From Moniliella sp. 'wahieum' (lineage: Eukaryota; Basidiomycota; Moniliellomycetes; Moniliellales; Moniliellaceae): DNA of 64,000 nucleotides. The notes below the pieces were generated by a model that was not told the DNA's origin, ran no database searches, and worked only from the letters and a program-made list of their open reading frames with translations. The translations under genes and the position numbers were made by a program. Shown here piece after piece: positions 34,294-45,936 of the stretch; within the stretch, counting starts at the first letter, position 1; every line of letters begins with the position of its first letter. The stretch covers positions 62,001 to 126,000 of the forward strand of contig RSEE01000049.1 of assembly GCA_003971905.1 (NCBI GenBank). Reading direction: 5' to 3'.

Positions 34294-34610
34294 TTTTTTT
34301 GCTACATGCACGTGTTACCAGAGGACATGAACGAAGTCTCGAACAGATGGAATGGTAGCAAAGCAGTTGGGGCGCCACATTGGTGTAGTAGCGCCGGTAG
34401 CCCAAGCCTGGAACTTCCCGGTTCATTCCTTTTCCAATATTCTCCTTCCTGGAGGGCAGGAATATTCTCTAGCCTCTCCGTAGCTCTCATGTGAAATGTG
34501 CTCTGATCTTCTACAGTATTATTGCAATCCTTTCAACAAGGAGAATCAGACATTCCTGCATTAGTTGTTCCGATGCTGGCCTGTTTTTACTGATCATCGG
34601 GGGATTTTAA

Positions 34611-34800
34611 TGTCCACACTGGCACGCGCTACCTAGAGAGGGTACGGGACCAAATGGCGAGAACCAGAGGGTCCTGATATCCTGGCGATCCCCCTGGTTC
34701 CTTAACCTTGGTGACGCTTCCAAGTAACCCCGCAAGATGAACGGGTCGGTTTAGACGTAGCGTTTCCCCTGTCCCAGCCTTAAGCTCTGTCAATGACATG
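34611..34800 (+). repeat. Dispersed repeat, copy B (~190 bp)
   Basis: Homologous to 10980-11159. One frame at its left edge reads FNVHTGTRYLERVRDQM, faintly like the GDFN region of an endonuclease/exonuclease/phosphatase-fold domain as found in LINEs, but it stops at once and copy A does not preserve it. Treat as an unclassified repeat. Confidence 0.7.
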
Positions 34801-35342
34801 GACGCAGAGATGACAGAAATGCAGATGATCTCATTGTTCGAAGTGATCACATTGAACGTTGGTCCGATGAAGCTGTAAGCGTAGTTCGAGAAAACAAACG
34901 GCAGCTAAATATAAGGAGGCGCCTCTCAAGAACCTCTCACGGCGGCGGCAAGCGTCTTAAGCAAAGCTACAAAGGCCAATCGCTCAAGCAATTTCACACA
35001 ACAAATGGACCAAAGACGGTATGATTGTTTGAGTGATAAAACACGGATGAACGGGGGAGCCAGGAGTTGAGAAATTCACAAGAGATCATGCTGAGAGAAC
35101 GGTTCCAGAAGCACAAGGGAATGGGGAGAGAGGTGTGTTCGGTGTGGCACGATCGACCCGATTTTAAAGGGAGGCCAAATAGTTCGAGCAAAGAGTGTCT
35201 TGTCTATATCGTACCAGCTGACAGTGCATCCATCTGATACAACACGAAGAGAGTTTGTGGTGCGCATCCAGCACAGTCGCAAAAATTGTTCAGCGCGGCG
35301 AGTTGCACGGGGAATGAAAATGGTTGAGAGAAAAGAGAGGGT
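34801..35342. other. Intergenic, 3' flank of the second MFS gene
   Basis: No gene recognised; AT-rich, short frames only. Confidence 0.5.
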
Positions 35343-37286
35343 TTAGTCGGCATACTTGCTCTTGGCGCGGATACGAGGCCCATACTTCCAAAAGATGAAT
35401 GGAATAGGGATCATGAGGGTGTTTACACCAGCCAAAAGCAGCGAGGCGCCAACGGCACCGAGACCGTTGTACATTTGCACGCTGAATAGGGGGAAGGCGG
35501 CGGCAGAAGTACATCGGCAGAGTGCGTTGGCAGCCAAGGCCGAGGCGGCCTTGGAGCGCCAGACTTCGCCCGTAAATGTAAAGACGGCAATGAAGACGAG
35601 AAGAATGCCGTATCCAAATGGAATGAGGGAGATGATTGGTGCAACCCAGTGGACGTGTTTGAACGACGTCAAGCCGAACAAGTACAGCCCCAAAGTGGTC
35701 AGCACTCCTCCAACCATGGCCATAGGAAGCCGCTTTTCTGGCTCGGCATGACCCGTCTTGGCCACTGAGACGTCGTACCACTTTCTCCAGAGGGGACGGT
35801 GGCAATGCACAGTAGCATTCCCACGGTCAGTCCGACGAAGGAAAGTCCGCATTGCCACAGAAGGAAGCCATGTAGCCTCATCACATAAGGCACGGCTTGC
35901 ATCAAGAGGTAGGTGACACCCAGGAGGAAGGAGCTCCAGACACAGAGACAGATCATCATGGGTTCCCTCAGCAACTGGGGTACACGCCCTAAGAACAAAC
36001 GGAGTGTCTGAACTTGGGTGCGGTCACCCCGGTCCAGTTCAGCTTGAGAAACCCAACGGGGGTCCCGTGTTTCTTCCCTCAGCTTCTTGGCACGCCGGGT
36101 GAGAATGACGGATGCCAACGTCTCTGGGAGAGGAACAAATTGGCGAGCCAGAGAACAGTGGCCCAGATGATGATGACGTAGAAGCTCCAGCGATAGTTGT
36201 TGGTAAAGTAATCGACAAACCCAAAGATAAGGGGGCCGAGAACGGGTCCAAGGAACGGCTGTGCTCACAAATGGTGTTAGATGATGCATGGTTAAGCATG
36301 AAGAGAAAACGTACACCAGCAGAGAAGATAGCCATCGGCTCGAAGGATTGCGACGGAGGAAACATATCGTGCACACTCCCCCCGGCAACACTGAGGAAGG
36401 CCGACGTACATACGCCAGTCACAAATCGGAAGATGAAGAAGACGGCGGGATTGTTGGCGAATGCGACGGGGAAGTTGAATAAGATAAAGCCACCAAAGAA
36501 GATGATATAGATGTTCCGGCGTCCGTGGAACTGGACCAAGTCTTAAAGTCAGCCACCATTTTCCCAAAATTCTCGGCACGGGCGAAAGAAAGCCAGGGAG
36601 GAAGAGGACATACCTCTGAGATCGGACCAATCACTGCTGGGCCTACTCCTAGTGCCAGGACAAAGAGACTGACAGCGAGGAGGGCAACCTCGTGAGGAAC
36701 GTGAAAGTCGCGTTGGATATACTCGTACCCGCTCGAGGCCATGGAGGAGCAAGTGGTGCCACAGACGGAGCAGCCAACCACAATCCCGATGATCATTGAC
36801 CTCTTCCACAAGGGCCACGATTTAGGGTTGTCAGGATCGTCGAGCGGGTCCAGTTGATCTGCACTCTCGAGGTCGGCATCGCCCCGCACGTTCCAGGTAA
36901 CAATCTTCCATTGTGGCTCCAGTGGCTCTTCCTTCTCTGGAGTGGAGTCCAGACGGAACTTTTCCTTTGGAGATACGGTACCGGAGGTGCCTGGTAGGGG
37001 GGTGGACCAGCCGGAGACTTTCCAGAGGGGAAAAGGGGTTGTGGTGCCACCCGTCAGGGGGGTGGCTACGCCGCTATTGTTAGCGTAGGTGGGGGGTAAG
37101 GGGGTGACATCGCCGCTCACGGTGGGGAGGGGTGTCGCTTCCGCTAAAGGTATCATGATGAGGGCGGGAGAGAGCAGCACTTGGCTGTTGGGGGAGAGGA
37201 GGAGAGGAACGAGGGGGGTTGCGGTGCTGGTGAGAATCGGCAAGGAGGTGGGCGATGTGACGCCGCAAGTCTTCGTGGTCCGTCAT
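35343..37286 (-). CDS. DHA1 family MFS drug/polyamine exporter with TPLP-rich N-terminus
   Basis: Same family as 20134-21796. The hallmark DDPDNPKSWPLWKRS precedes TM1 and is followed by VVGCSVCGTTCSSMASS, the conserved SLFVLALGVGPAVIGPISE, GRRNIYIIFFGGFILFNFPV, RFVTGVCTSAFLSVAGG and later FKHVHWVAPIISLIPFGYG and PIPFIFWKYGPRIRAKSKYAD at the end. Two introns are evident: one after GPISE near 36545-36615, and one at 36259-36315 (gtgtac...gcacag). The cytosolic N-terminus carries repeated (A/V/S)TPLP/TPL motifs not typical of the family. The start at 37286 (MTDHEDLRRHIAHLL) fits the TATA box at 37413-37421, but needs a frame change; 37156 is the alternative. A further shift lies near 35810. Confidence 0.88.
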
Positions 37287-37412
37287 GCGGATGGGGGCCC
37301 GCAGGGATGGAGGAGGCGAATGGGTGTGGTGTGGGGGGTGGGGGAGGGGCGAAAAGTAGCTCAGTGGGCGTAAGGTGCGGCAGGGGTGCGCGCAAATGGC
37401 GGTACTTTGCAC

Positions 37413-37421
37413 ATATATATA
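37413..37421 (-). promoter_or_regulatory. TATA box of the second MFS gene
   Basis: ATATATATA about 130 nt upstream of the start proposed at 37286 on the minus strand. Confidence 0.5.
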
Positions 37422-37424
37422 CAC

Positions 37425-40400
37425 GAGGTCAAGATGGCGTATGGTGTGGGCCCAGCAAGCTGGCGGAGGTGGAGTGTGTCAGATGCGGCGGCGGGGGTTT
37501 GAAAATTGACGCACGGCGTACGTCGCTGCTTTCCACCCGCCGACCGTCGAGGCGTGTTCTGATCTCAGCCGCACACGTCGCCAGCGCCCTGAGAGGCCTG
37601 AGCCCTGAGCTCAGGCCTGATCGATCCCAGATAGCGTGCGTTTGAGCCTTGGAGAGCTGGGAGCGGCTGAGTCAAATGCTTACAGGTCACATGGTCACAC
37701 CTGCCCATACCCGCTGGATGCTTCCTGTCCAAGCGCGCGACCTTGGCGCTCTTGGATCTTACGCCCCCCCCACACTGCCCGCCCGCTGTCCGCACGGAAT
37801 GGCGTCGAGCCGTTGAATGTTGAACGGGACGTCGACCTCAGTGAACGGGGTGACCAGTTGAACGGGTTGAACGTTAAACCGTGCCTTGAACATTTGACTC
37901 CAGCCCCCTTTCCCGGGTCTGCCCGCTCCGCCGCCGGCTGGGTCCGAACGCGGAACGATGGCAGAGTGGGCGGCTTTTTACCACCGCCAAAGGTCGCATG
38001 TTCGCAGATGGGGCGGTGATCGAGTGATCGCTCAATGCTCGGATCACCGATCGATCACCGGCGAAGTCACCCTTCCCAGTTGCCCCAGCCTCCGTCGAAC
38101 CACCCGCTCAGTCTGTCTGCCCAAACCACCGCCAAATTTCTAAGTCCACCGATTCATCTGTCCAGCTGCAGGCCCAGCGGAGAAGGGCAGTGTGCATACC
38201 ACCGGCTGATAACTTTGCGCTTGCCTTCCTGGGCCAACGGTATTTTCCTCTTTTTTCGCCCTCGAATTTGTCCGCTCGGACCTGTTGCAGCGGGTAATAC
38301 GTTGCACTCCCTAGGATCGTACTATAGCGATGGTCTTCGGGCACTCATGCGGCGTTAGCGGTACCGCCGTACCAAAGTGCGATCATCGATATTGCATCGA
38401 TCAAGATCCAATCAGCATTCGGATGATCTCTCGATCATCGACGATGCATGGTGCATGGTGCATGGTGCCCGATGCGCGATAGTCGACAAAAAGCGCACAG
38501 GCTTGGCACAGTGCCCAGTGTCAATAAATGATGCACAAGGGACATTGCTGATGGTGTAGTGGCGAGTGCTGCTATAAGAAATTGGGGGCTAGTCCCTAGT
38601 ATCAAAAGTAGGGTTAGCGGTTACCAGTCAAAAGTGCTATATATAGGTCCGCAGTGTCCAAGATGCTCTTTTCAGCCAAGCTTCAAGCTTCAAGCTCCAA
38701 GGCTTCAAGCTTCATTCCTTTCTCGCAGACTCACATAGCTCGCATCATGCATCGTCATCGATCGTTCCACATATAGGAACGGCGATATCGGTCATCGCTG
38801 AATCTCATCTCCGTTTCGGTCTCCTGATTTCCATCTCACAGTCTCTGCTTTGGCGCCCAAATGGATCGATACCGACAAACTTTCCCAGCATCTATATCAC
38901 TAGCTCATCAACGTTCAATATTCAATGTCATTAACCTCCGATGTCATTAACGTTCAACGTTCAATGCACTCACTATACAGCAGAACCCAACAGCAACTAT
39001 AGCCTTCAGACTACGCTGGCGTATAGACGAAGCAATCTAACGAAGAAAAGGGACAGATGCGGTCCAATCTCTCTAAAAAAAAGGCCTATATTCTATCCCC
39101 AGAGAGTGCGTGTGGAGAGTTGTGTAATGTGTGTGAGTCTCATATAATATCTATCCCTGGCCGTCTGGTCAAACAGTAACAGCCTAGAATGTACGTGCCT
39201 TTTCTTGGTCTGCCCGTTCCCACAGATAGAGTTGTAGAGACCAGGCTGACCAACCCCCACATTTGTTTTCCCAGCACCTCCCGTCATGTAGCCTCGGGGC
39301 TATAAGCGAGGGAGACCAAGGCCCTATCAGATCTGAGCGACGGGAAATGGCAAGATATGATCGTTCGTCAGAAGAAGAGGATGCAGGAGGCATCAGACAA
39401 GGAACAGAAGCAAAGGGAAGAAGAGAAGGCCGAGTAGATACACAGGATGCAGAATTGGAAATTGTGGAGAGAGAGCTCAGTCAGGAGACATAATGTCTCG
39501 TCTCTAATGTTAGGATATCCCCGCCGACGGGTCCTGAAAGCCGAAAGCTTTGTAGCTTGGTGCCCTCCGCAGGTATCAGCTCCCAGATCTCAGTTCTAAG
39601 TAGGCACAGCTCTCATACCCTTTTGTTTTTGGGAATATTGGCTGCAGCGACCTTAAGTCTGGTACCTGACCACATTATTCACGAATATCTTCCTACATGA
39701 CAAAACGCGGATAATATGGAACCCTCCTCTCACTTATAACCATTCTATTGGAGATGTTGGCCCTTCGGCTAAGGTCTTCTTTCTGTGCTGGGAATTCACC
39801 TCTCCTATCATCTCTCCGTAGGTTAGAGCCCAGAGAAGAAGGGACGCTGTCCGAATTTCGACTGAAAAGAAAAGAGAAAGCAGGAGCCGTTCTCTGTCTG
39901 CATCGGAGCCGATCGGACGAAATCACAGGTCTTGCCTTCACACAGTCCGAAATGAATGTCTGATTGTCAGGCCCACTCTTCAAAACCTTCAAGAAAAAGA
40001 GAAGAGTATGATAACGGATCAAAAGAAGACCAAAAGACGGCATTAACCATTAACTGCATTAACCCTCACATCCATCACAGTATTCATTACAAGATGACCA
40101 ACGGACTTAATACACGGCCCGTCCACTGTTCCGTCGTTCACACCGGTTGACTGTCCTAAAATAATTCTACTAATCGTTCATGAAAAGTGTATGCTCGATG
40201 TATGGCGGTGGTGGCGGTGGCAGTGGCGGCTGTTGGGACACAAAAACGCGGTCCTATACAGAATCATTTCCATTGAATCCATTGTGTTTGTGCACAACTT
40301 CTTTTCAGTAGTATAACGGAAACCCGTTCCGCGCCAAGGTTGCTTTCGTCTGGCGTTTGCTGACAGCTCGCGCCCGCCAAAATTGGAATCCAATGCAGTT

Positions 40401-41417
40401 CCCAGTAGTCCACAGGACCCTCTCGCTCCAGTCATTCATTCCCAAACCGGGTTTGCACGAGTAGATACGGACGAGTGTTGCATTGGTCGGGGGGGAATGA
40501 CTAGTCTTGAATGAGACCCCCATCTTCAACCAGTTCTATATCCATTGACCAATGTTGTTCTTTGATGAGCATTCTTGGTGGCGTATATAGTACCATCGCC
40601 TCTTCTTCTTCTTGACCAAAAAGGAGAATGGATCTCGAGCGTGTCTCTTTGCTCATCTCTCCCCCATGTGCACGCCTTCGGGGCGAAAGGACTGGTATGT
40701 ATCATCTTTTCAGGCTGTGTATACAAAAGCACAGAAGTTATCACATAACATTCGAAGATCTAGCACCAACAGCATAACACGGGGCCTCGCATCCGTCTCT
40801 TCCCGGTTGCCCCAGTCCCCAGGCAGCGCATGGAAGAGGAAACCATTCGAACATTTATTACATTTCGATTGGGGCCATTGCACGACGGACTCTGCTCCCA
40901 CAGCCCCCATAACCTCGATAGCCCTCCCGTTTACGAATCTATATATATCTCTTTTACGGCAAAACAACATAGTATCCCTTTTAGACATTCTGTGTGAATG
41001 GAGCAGCTCTCTTGGTGTAACTTCTGATAAGGCCTTCGCCTGGGTCCACACGGTAGGGGTTCCGAGGCCATGCTACATGCTACATGAAGCATGATGCATG
41101 ATATGCATGGTGCCTGCTTCCTGAGACTGAAGAAACTTTTGCGGACTGGGATGGCATCGGATTATGTTTGCAACCTATACCATCCCACCAACGTCATATG
41201 GATAACGTTCTATCTCTTCAAGCTTCAAGCTTCAAGCTTCATAGTCCTCCATGCTCTGCCGACACTCAGACGGAGATAATGTGCGGTAGTAGGAGGGGCA
41301 GGACATCGGATCTCCATTACATTATGCGATGCCGAAAGAATGTGGGGCGCAGAAGTGTGAACCATAATGCATAACCCTTCTTTGAGAGTCAAAGACCCTA
41401 TACTCGTCCACGACTTG
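37425..41417. other. Gene-poor stretch
   Basis: No gene recognised over about 4 kb. It holds GATCATCGAT-type words (38385-38445), a GCATGGTGCATGGTGC repeat (38441-38467), AAGCTTCAAGCTTCAAG clusters (38677-38715, 41216-41240), AACGTTCAA words (38945-38965) and CATGATGCATGATATGCATG (about 41088-41107). Frames 39263-39493 (+) and 40710-41051 (-) have no recognisable motif. Confidence 0.45.
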
Positions 41418-41702
41418 GTAATTCCACTACAGAGGGACGGTTTAAGCGTTCTAGTTATGCCTGAGTTTGTTCACGATCTATATATATCTACCGTATGTGG
41501 TCATTATATCACTAAATTATCCGGGACTCCCCAGAGTCTGGAAACTTGACGCTCAGTAATTCCATTAGAGGGGGGTGGTTTAAGCGTTACGGGTCGTTTT
41601 GTTACAGTTATACCTGAGTTTGTCCACGGTCTATATATACCGTGTGTGGTCATTATCTCAAAAGGAGTCCGGCTTCCCCCGGAGTCTGGAAGCTTGACGC
41701 TC
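41418..41702 (+). repeat. Degenerate tandem duplication, unit ~140 bp
   Basis: Unit 1 (41418-41555) and unit 2 (41556-41702) are about 75% identical. Both run from GTAATTCCA through GGTTTAAGCG, ACCTGAGTTTGT (or GCCTGAGTTTGT), TCTATATATA and GTGTGGTCATTAT (or GTATGTGGTCATTAT) to CTTGACGCTC. A third echo, TTTGACGCTC, occurs at about 41790. Nature unknown. Confidence 0.8.
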
Positions 41703-42726
41703 CCATAAGTCCACCGCACCCTTCACTCTCATCGCACAGTGCCTCTCACCGCACATCTCAGTGCCTCTCGTCTGACACTGTTTGAGTTTTTGACGCTCAC
41801 TTTTGGTACAGCTTTCTTTTGGTTGGTCCCACAGATTGCTCGATACCCGACACATGGACCGCATCCAAGTGCCTCCCAATACGTTGGAGAGATGCCCACC
41901 GGTGCATTATTGTGATACGCAGAACTGTATTGTGGGTCAAATATATATCCCGCGGCAGTGGTACCTACGGTTAACCCTTGGCACCATTGTTGACCACATT
42001 GACCGATTGACCCATTGACCACTCTGGGACCCTACCCAGATGCCTGGCCTCCATCCAGTAAACCGTGTCTTTACCACAAGCTGGGAGTGACTATTTTTTG
42101 GCGCTGAGAGAACCGGAACCGACTGTCCTGGTCCGGGCTTATGGGTCAAGCGGGGGTGCCGACGAAGAAAGACGAAAATAAGATACGGAAATTCGGGAGG
42201 TCAGCATTTGCTGCCAAGTGTCCACCCACCCACAGACAAACAGCGGCCGTGCGAGGAAGCGGAAGGGCCCAAGTATATTATAGGATCAAAGATCGGTGTG
42301 GTCAAGAAGTTGGGGTGCTAAGCCTGCGATATCCTCATCGGGACACAGGTTGAAGGATATGGGTGCGCGCTTTCCACAATATAGCTGCTCCCCGCAATGC
42401 GCGCATTACTTTTCGAATTAGCCATCAACTACTTTTTGTGGAGCAAGTGGCGGTGTGCATGGGAGAAGGCCCTTGGTGAGCAATTTCCACATGGTCAATG
42501 GGGCAGAGACAGAGAACCCGTGGGAGCGGAGGACCGGGAGCCGGGGAGCTTGGAGGTCTGTGGGCCAGCGAACTTAGAGGACTGAAAATCTGGGCGCGCT
42601 GAGCGCTGAGCGCAGCCGCCACCTTGCTCTACTGTGCTCGCCCTTTGGCCCACAGCGGCGAGCGGGACGTGTGTGTGATGGGAGGCCATCTCTCGAGCAT
42701 AGCCGGGCATGTATGTGATTGAAGGC
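41703..42726. other. Intergenic, no gene recognised
   Basis: No supported frame. The right part leads into the TATA box at 42727. Confidence 0.5.
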
Positions 42727-42735
42727 TATATAATA
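42727..42735 (+). promoter_or_regulatory. TATA box of the bHLH gene
   Basis: TATATAATA, 78 bp upstream of the ATG at 42813. Confidence 0.55.
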
Positions 42736-42812
42736 TGCTGCACCAAAAGCAAGGCCTAATATGGATTGGAGATGTTCCTCCCCCCAGACGCTTTGCCACC
42801 AGCAGACCACTC

Positions 42813-44031
42813 ATGGCTGACGAGAGCGGGAACGATCTGGGAGCTGCTGGGCTCGTCCTCCCCTTTGAACAGAGGGCCCGGGAGAGTCCGCGGGCCTCCT
42901 CGTTCTTCGACCTACTGGAGCCTCCAACAGCAGAAGAGGCAAGCGACCCGTATTTATTGGACTCGCTCGCCTCCATCATTCCATACGACAACATTTCCAG
43001 ACCCATCTTCCCAGCCCAAGGCTCTGTCGACTGGTCTGCCGCAGAGGCACTACCAGCTTTTTCAGTGCAGTCCAGCCCCGACGAAAGCCTGTTCTCTTGG
43101 CCCCAGACCCACGTTACGCCACAGCAACACTTCCCCCTCACCTCGGTACCCATCCATCCTGACCCACCCCTTTTGTGTTCTAGCCTATTTCCCGCTCCAA
43201 GACAAGCAGACTCCCACTAGAGTCACAATGGGCTCCCCCACCTGCACCTGTGTTTCACCCTGGTTCCGACCCCGTCCCATTCCCAGGTGGGGACGAGTAC
43301 ACCTCATGTTTGCCTCAGGACCTGGTGTCGCCAAACGGCCGGCCGTCACGGAAACGGGAAGCGATCACTTTCTGTCCGCAGGGGTGGAAACCGAGGCTCT
43401 ACACCCCCCCTAACCGGAGACTGGTAGACGTGTCTCTTCTACCTGACAAAATACTGGGGACATCAGCTGATGCTGCCCACGCCGCGGGGTATTGGATCGA
43501 TTGGGAAAGCCGTGTGCAACCTCATCTGGCCCAATATGTACCCAGTACGTTACCGTTTCTTCCACCGCGGGGAACCGACCGACGCGCCAAGCACAATGCC
43601 TCGGAGCAAAAACGAAGGGGCAACATTAAACGGGGCTATGACCTTTTGAGCCAGCTCGTCCGCCCTCCGAGCCCAAGATGGCACCCACCGCGTTTCCTGG
43701 TCCGAAGCATACATTTTGTCCCAAGGTGCGCCCCTTCCTTCCTAGCGAAGAACCGCCTGAAATAGAGTGTTGACCGGCGCCTGTGAAAGGATTGGAATAT
43801 ATCCGGGAGCAAGTCGAGGCCCATGCCGCACTCTTGGCACGGCGCAGACTCTTACGCGTCGCGATTGCCCGAGCGGCGGGGTGGGAGATTACCCTTCCCT
43901 CGGACTCTCCGCTTACCCAACAAGTCTCTCAACCCCCCTTTCTTGACTCTCATCATCTGTTGAAGGGGACTACGGCAGAATTCCCCTTCATATACATACC
44001 TTTTGTCGACGGTCCTAATAGCTTTTCTTGA
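42813..44031 (+). CDS. Basic helix-loop-helix transcription factor
   Basis: A nuclear DNA-binding regulator. The start MADESGNDLGAAGLVLPFEQ is followed by an acidic, Ser/Pro-rich N-terminal region of about 250 residues (for example SDPYLLDSLASIIPYDN). The basic region and helix 1 read DRRAKHNASEQKRRGNIKRG then YDLLSQLV (about 43577-43660). The H, E and R at the class B contact positions predict binding to CACGTG-type E-boxes. Helix 2 and a leucine-zipper-like extension read GLEYIREQVEAHAALLARRR (about 43785-43845). Between them is a GT-AG segment (about 43720-43790, gtgcgc...ttgac...gaaag), consistent with an intron in the loop. The N-terminal frame changes near 43200. Closest in style to fungal Cbf1/Ino4/Mlx-like factors; the exact orthologue is not determined. 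Confidence 0.75.
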
Positions 44032-44219
44032 CCGGATTCTCTCGCTGGCGCTTTTCTCACAGCGAATATATATGTCTACGGATTTGAGTAGGATGCTCAC
44101 CCGGCGTCTCCTGGCCATCGACTGGATCTAGCTAGAATTGCTGGGGTACATATCAGGAGACTGGGGAAGCATACCTAGGCCATAGGGTGGGATGGATGCA
44201 TGGCAGATACTTTGGGTCT
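44032..44219. other. Convergent intergenic gap
   Basis: Short gap between the 3' ends of the bHLH gene (+) and the SRP40-like gene (-). Nothing recognised. Confidence 0.5.
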
Positions 44220-45936
44220 TCACTCATCGTCGTAGGAGAACTTGATCGAGTGGGAGCCTTGGTCGATCAAGCCACCGCGGTAAGAGCCCTTGCGGAACTT
44301 GTCCTTTTGCTTGGTGAACGACTTGCCGCGCGTGACGATCATCTGTTCCGACGCCTTGGCGCCCCAGTCCCCAGCACCGCTCTTGGCTGCATACGAGTTA
44401 TCCCTCAACCGATCATCAAGGAACGTCACATCCTCCGCCTTGATCCGTTGGAATCGGTTGGCCACCCCAGACCCTTTGGTTCGCCCCTCGCGCGGAGTCG
44501 AGGAGCTAGGCTGAAATTCCTGGCTTCCTTGGCGGTTCTGCAGAGGACACATTCGCCGGAGATGCCTTCCGTTTCTGCCCAATCACAGGAGCCGGCTCCT
44601 TGTCCGACGGGGAGCTGGAGCTGGAGGAACTAGAGCTAGAGGAGCTAGAGCTGGATGAGCTGGAGCTGGAGCTGGAGCTGGAGCTGGAGCTGGAGCTGGA
44701 GCTGGAGCTGGAGCTGGAGCTGGAGCTGGAGCTGGAGCTGGAGCTGGACGAGTCTGAGTCCGAGTCGGAGTCCGAGTCTGAGTCAGACGAGTCAGGAGTC
44801 AGAGGAGTCAGAAGAGTCGGAAGAGTCGGAAGAGTCGGACGAGTCGGACGAGTCGGACGAGCTCGAGTCGCGGTCCGAGCTAGAACTGGAGCCGGAGCTG
44901 TCCGAGTCTGAGTCCGAGTCCGAGTCCGAGTCCGAGGAAGAGTCGGAAGAAGAATCGCTGTCCGAGCTGTCCGAGCTGGAGCTGCTTCCGCCGTTGCTGG
45001 CCTTGTCCTTCTCAGTCGAGACACTCTCCCCCGTCAGGGTGGCGGAGACGGCAGAGCCCTCGCTCCCTGGCGCACTAACGGGCTTCTCCTCTTCGTCGTC
45101 CGAGTCGTTGTCCGAGTCTGAGGAGTCGCTGTCCGATGACGAGGAGGAAGAGGAAGATGAGTCACTGTCCGAGTCGGAGGAGCTCGAGGAGCTCGAACTG
45201 CTGTCCGCCTTGGCGGCTACCTCTTTCGTCTCCTTCTTTGCTGCCGGCTCATCTTCCGAATCAGAGTCCGACGACGAGTCACTGTCCGAATCCGAGTCAG
45301 AAGAAGACGACGACGACGAGTCACTGTCCGAGTCCGAGTCGGAAGAGGACGAAGATGAGGACGAGTCACTGTCCGACTCTGAGGAGCTTGAGCTGTTGGC
45401 AGCTTGGGCAGGGGCCTCCTTCTCCTTCTCGTCCTCCGAGTCCGAGTCCGACGAGGAGTCGCTCTCAGAGTCTGAGTCCGAGTCAGAAGAGGAAGAGGAG
45501 GAGGAAGAGGACGAGTCGCTGTCTGAATCCGAGTCGGAGGAGCTCGAGTCATCGTCCGAGGACGTTTGGGCGACGTGCCGCTCGGCTTCCGAGGGGGACT
45601 CAGTATCGGTCCCCTCTCCATCGTCCTCGCTCGAGGAAGAGGAGGAGGAGGAAGCATCGCCCACCTGCTCTTCCACCGCGTCTTGCATCTCTACATCAGA
45701 GTCCGAGTCCGAGTCCGAGTCCGAGTCTGAGCTCGACGACGAATCCGAAGACGAGTCCGAGTCGGACGACGAATCGGACGAATCCGAGTCGGAGGTAGGC
45801 TTGGACTTGGTGAGCTTCCGTTTGGCAGGCGTGGCAGCTGGCAGTATGTGTTAGTCCCGCACACGAATTCAGTGAGGAAGGACGTACCCAATGCCTTGGT
45901 AGTGGAGGAGACCTTCTTGCCTACCTTGACAGCCAT
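44220..45936 (-). CDS. SRP40: SRP40/Nopp140-like nucleolar phosphoprotein
   Basis: A nucleolar chaperone-type protein of snoRNP and ribosome biogenesis. Exon 1 gives MAVKVGKKVSSTTKAL. A clean 50-nt intron (45838-45887, gtacgt...gccag) joins to AATPAKRKLTKSKPTS in frame. The bulk is low-complexity Ser/Asp repeats (SDSDSDSD and SSSSSSD blocks, separated by short basic or Ala-rich linkers such as EPAAKKETKEVAAKA), suited to casein kinase II phosphorylation. The C-terminus carries the conserved SRP40 domain: NRFQRIKAEDVTFLDDRLRD, GAGDWGAKASEQMIVTRGKS, KQKDKFRKGSYRGG and SHSIKFSYDDE. A hexanucleotide-encoded poly-Ser tract lies at 44640-44750. A few frame changes occur near 44590 and 44800 and between repeats. 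Gene length and order match the family. Confidence 0.92.
44640..44750. repeat. Hexanucleotide repeat encoding poly-Ser
   Basis: About 15 near-perfect tandem GAGCTG units (minus strand AGCTCC = Ser-Ser), expanded inside the SRP40-like coding region. A coding microsatellite likely to be length-polymorphic. Confidence 0.9.

Noticed and set aside
34590-34680. LINE endonuclease fragment (FNVHTG-like reading)
   Set aside because: Only a few residues match, a stop follows at once, and the homologous copy at 10980 does not conserve the frame; kept as an unclassified repeat.
39263-39493. 76-codon charged plus-strand frame
   Set aside because: Charged composition resembles many spurious purine-rich frames; no supporting context.
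40710-41051. 113-codon minus-strand frame
   Set aside because: No recognisable family and no conserved neighbours; left uncalled.
44655-45854. 399-codon plus-strand frame rich in Glu, Ser and Leu
   Set aside because: Antisense shadow of the Ser/Asp repeats of the SRP40-like gene; it begins with alternating Ser-Trp from the GAGCTG hexamer and has no domain.
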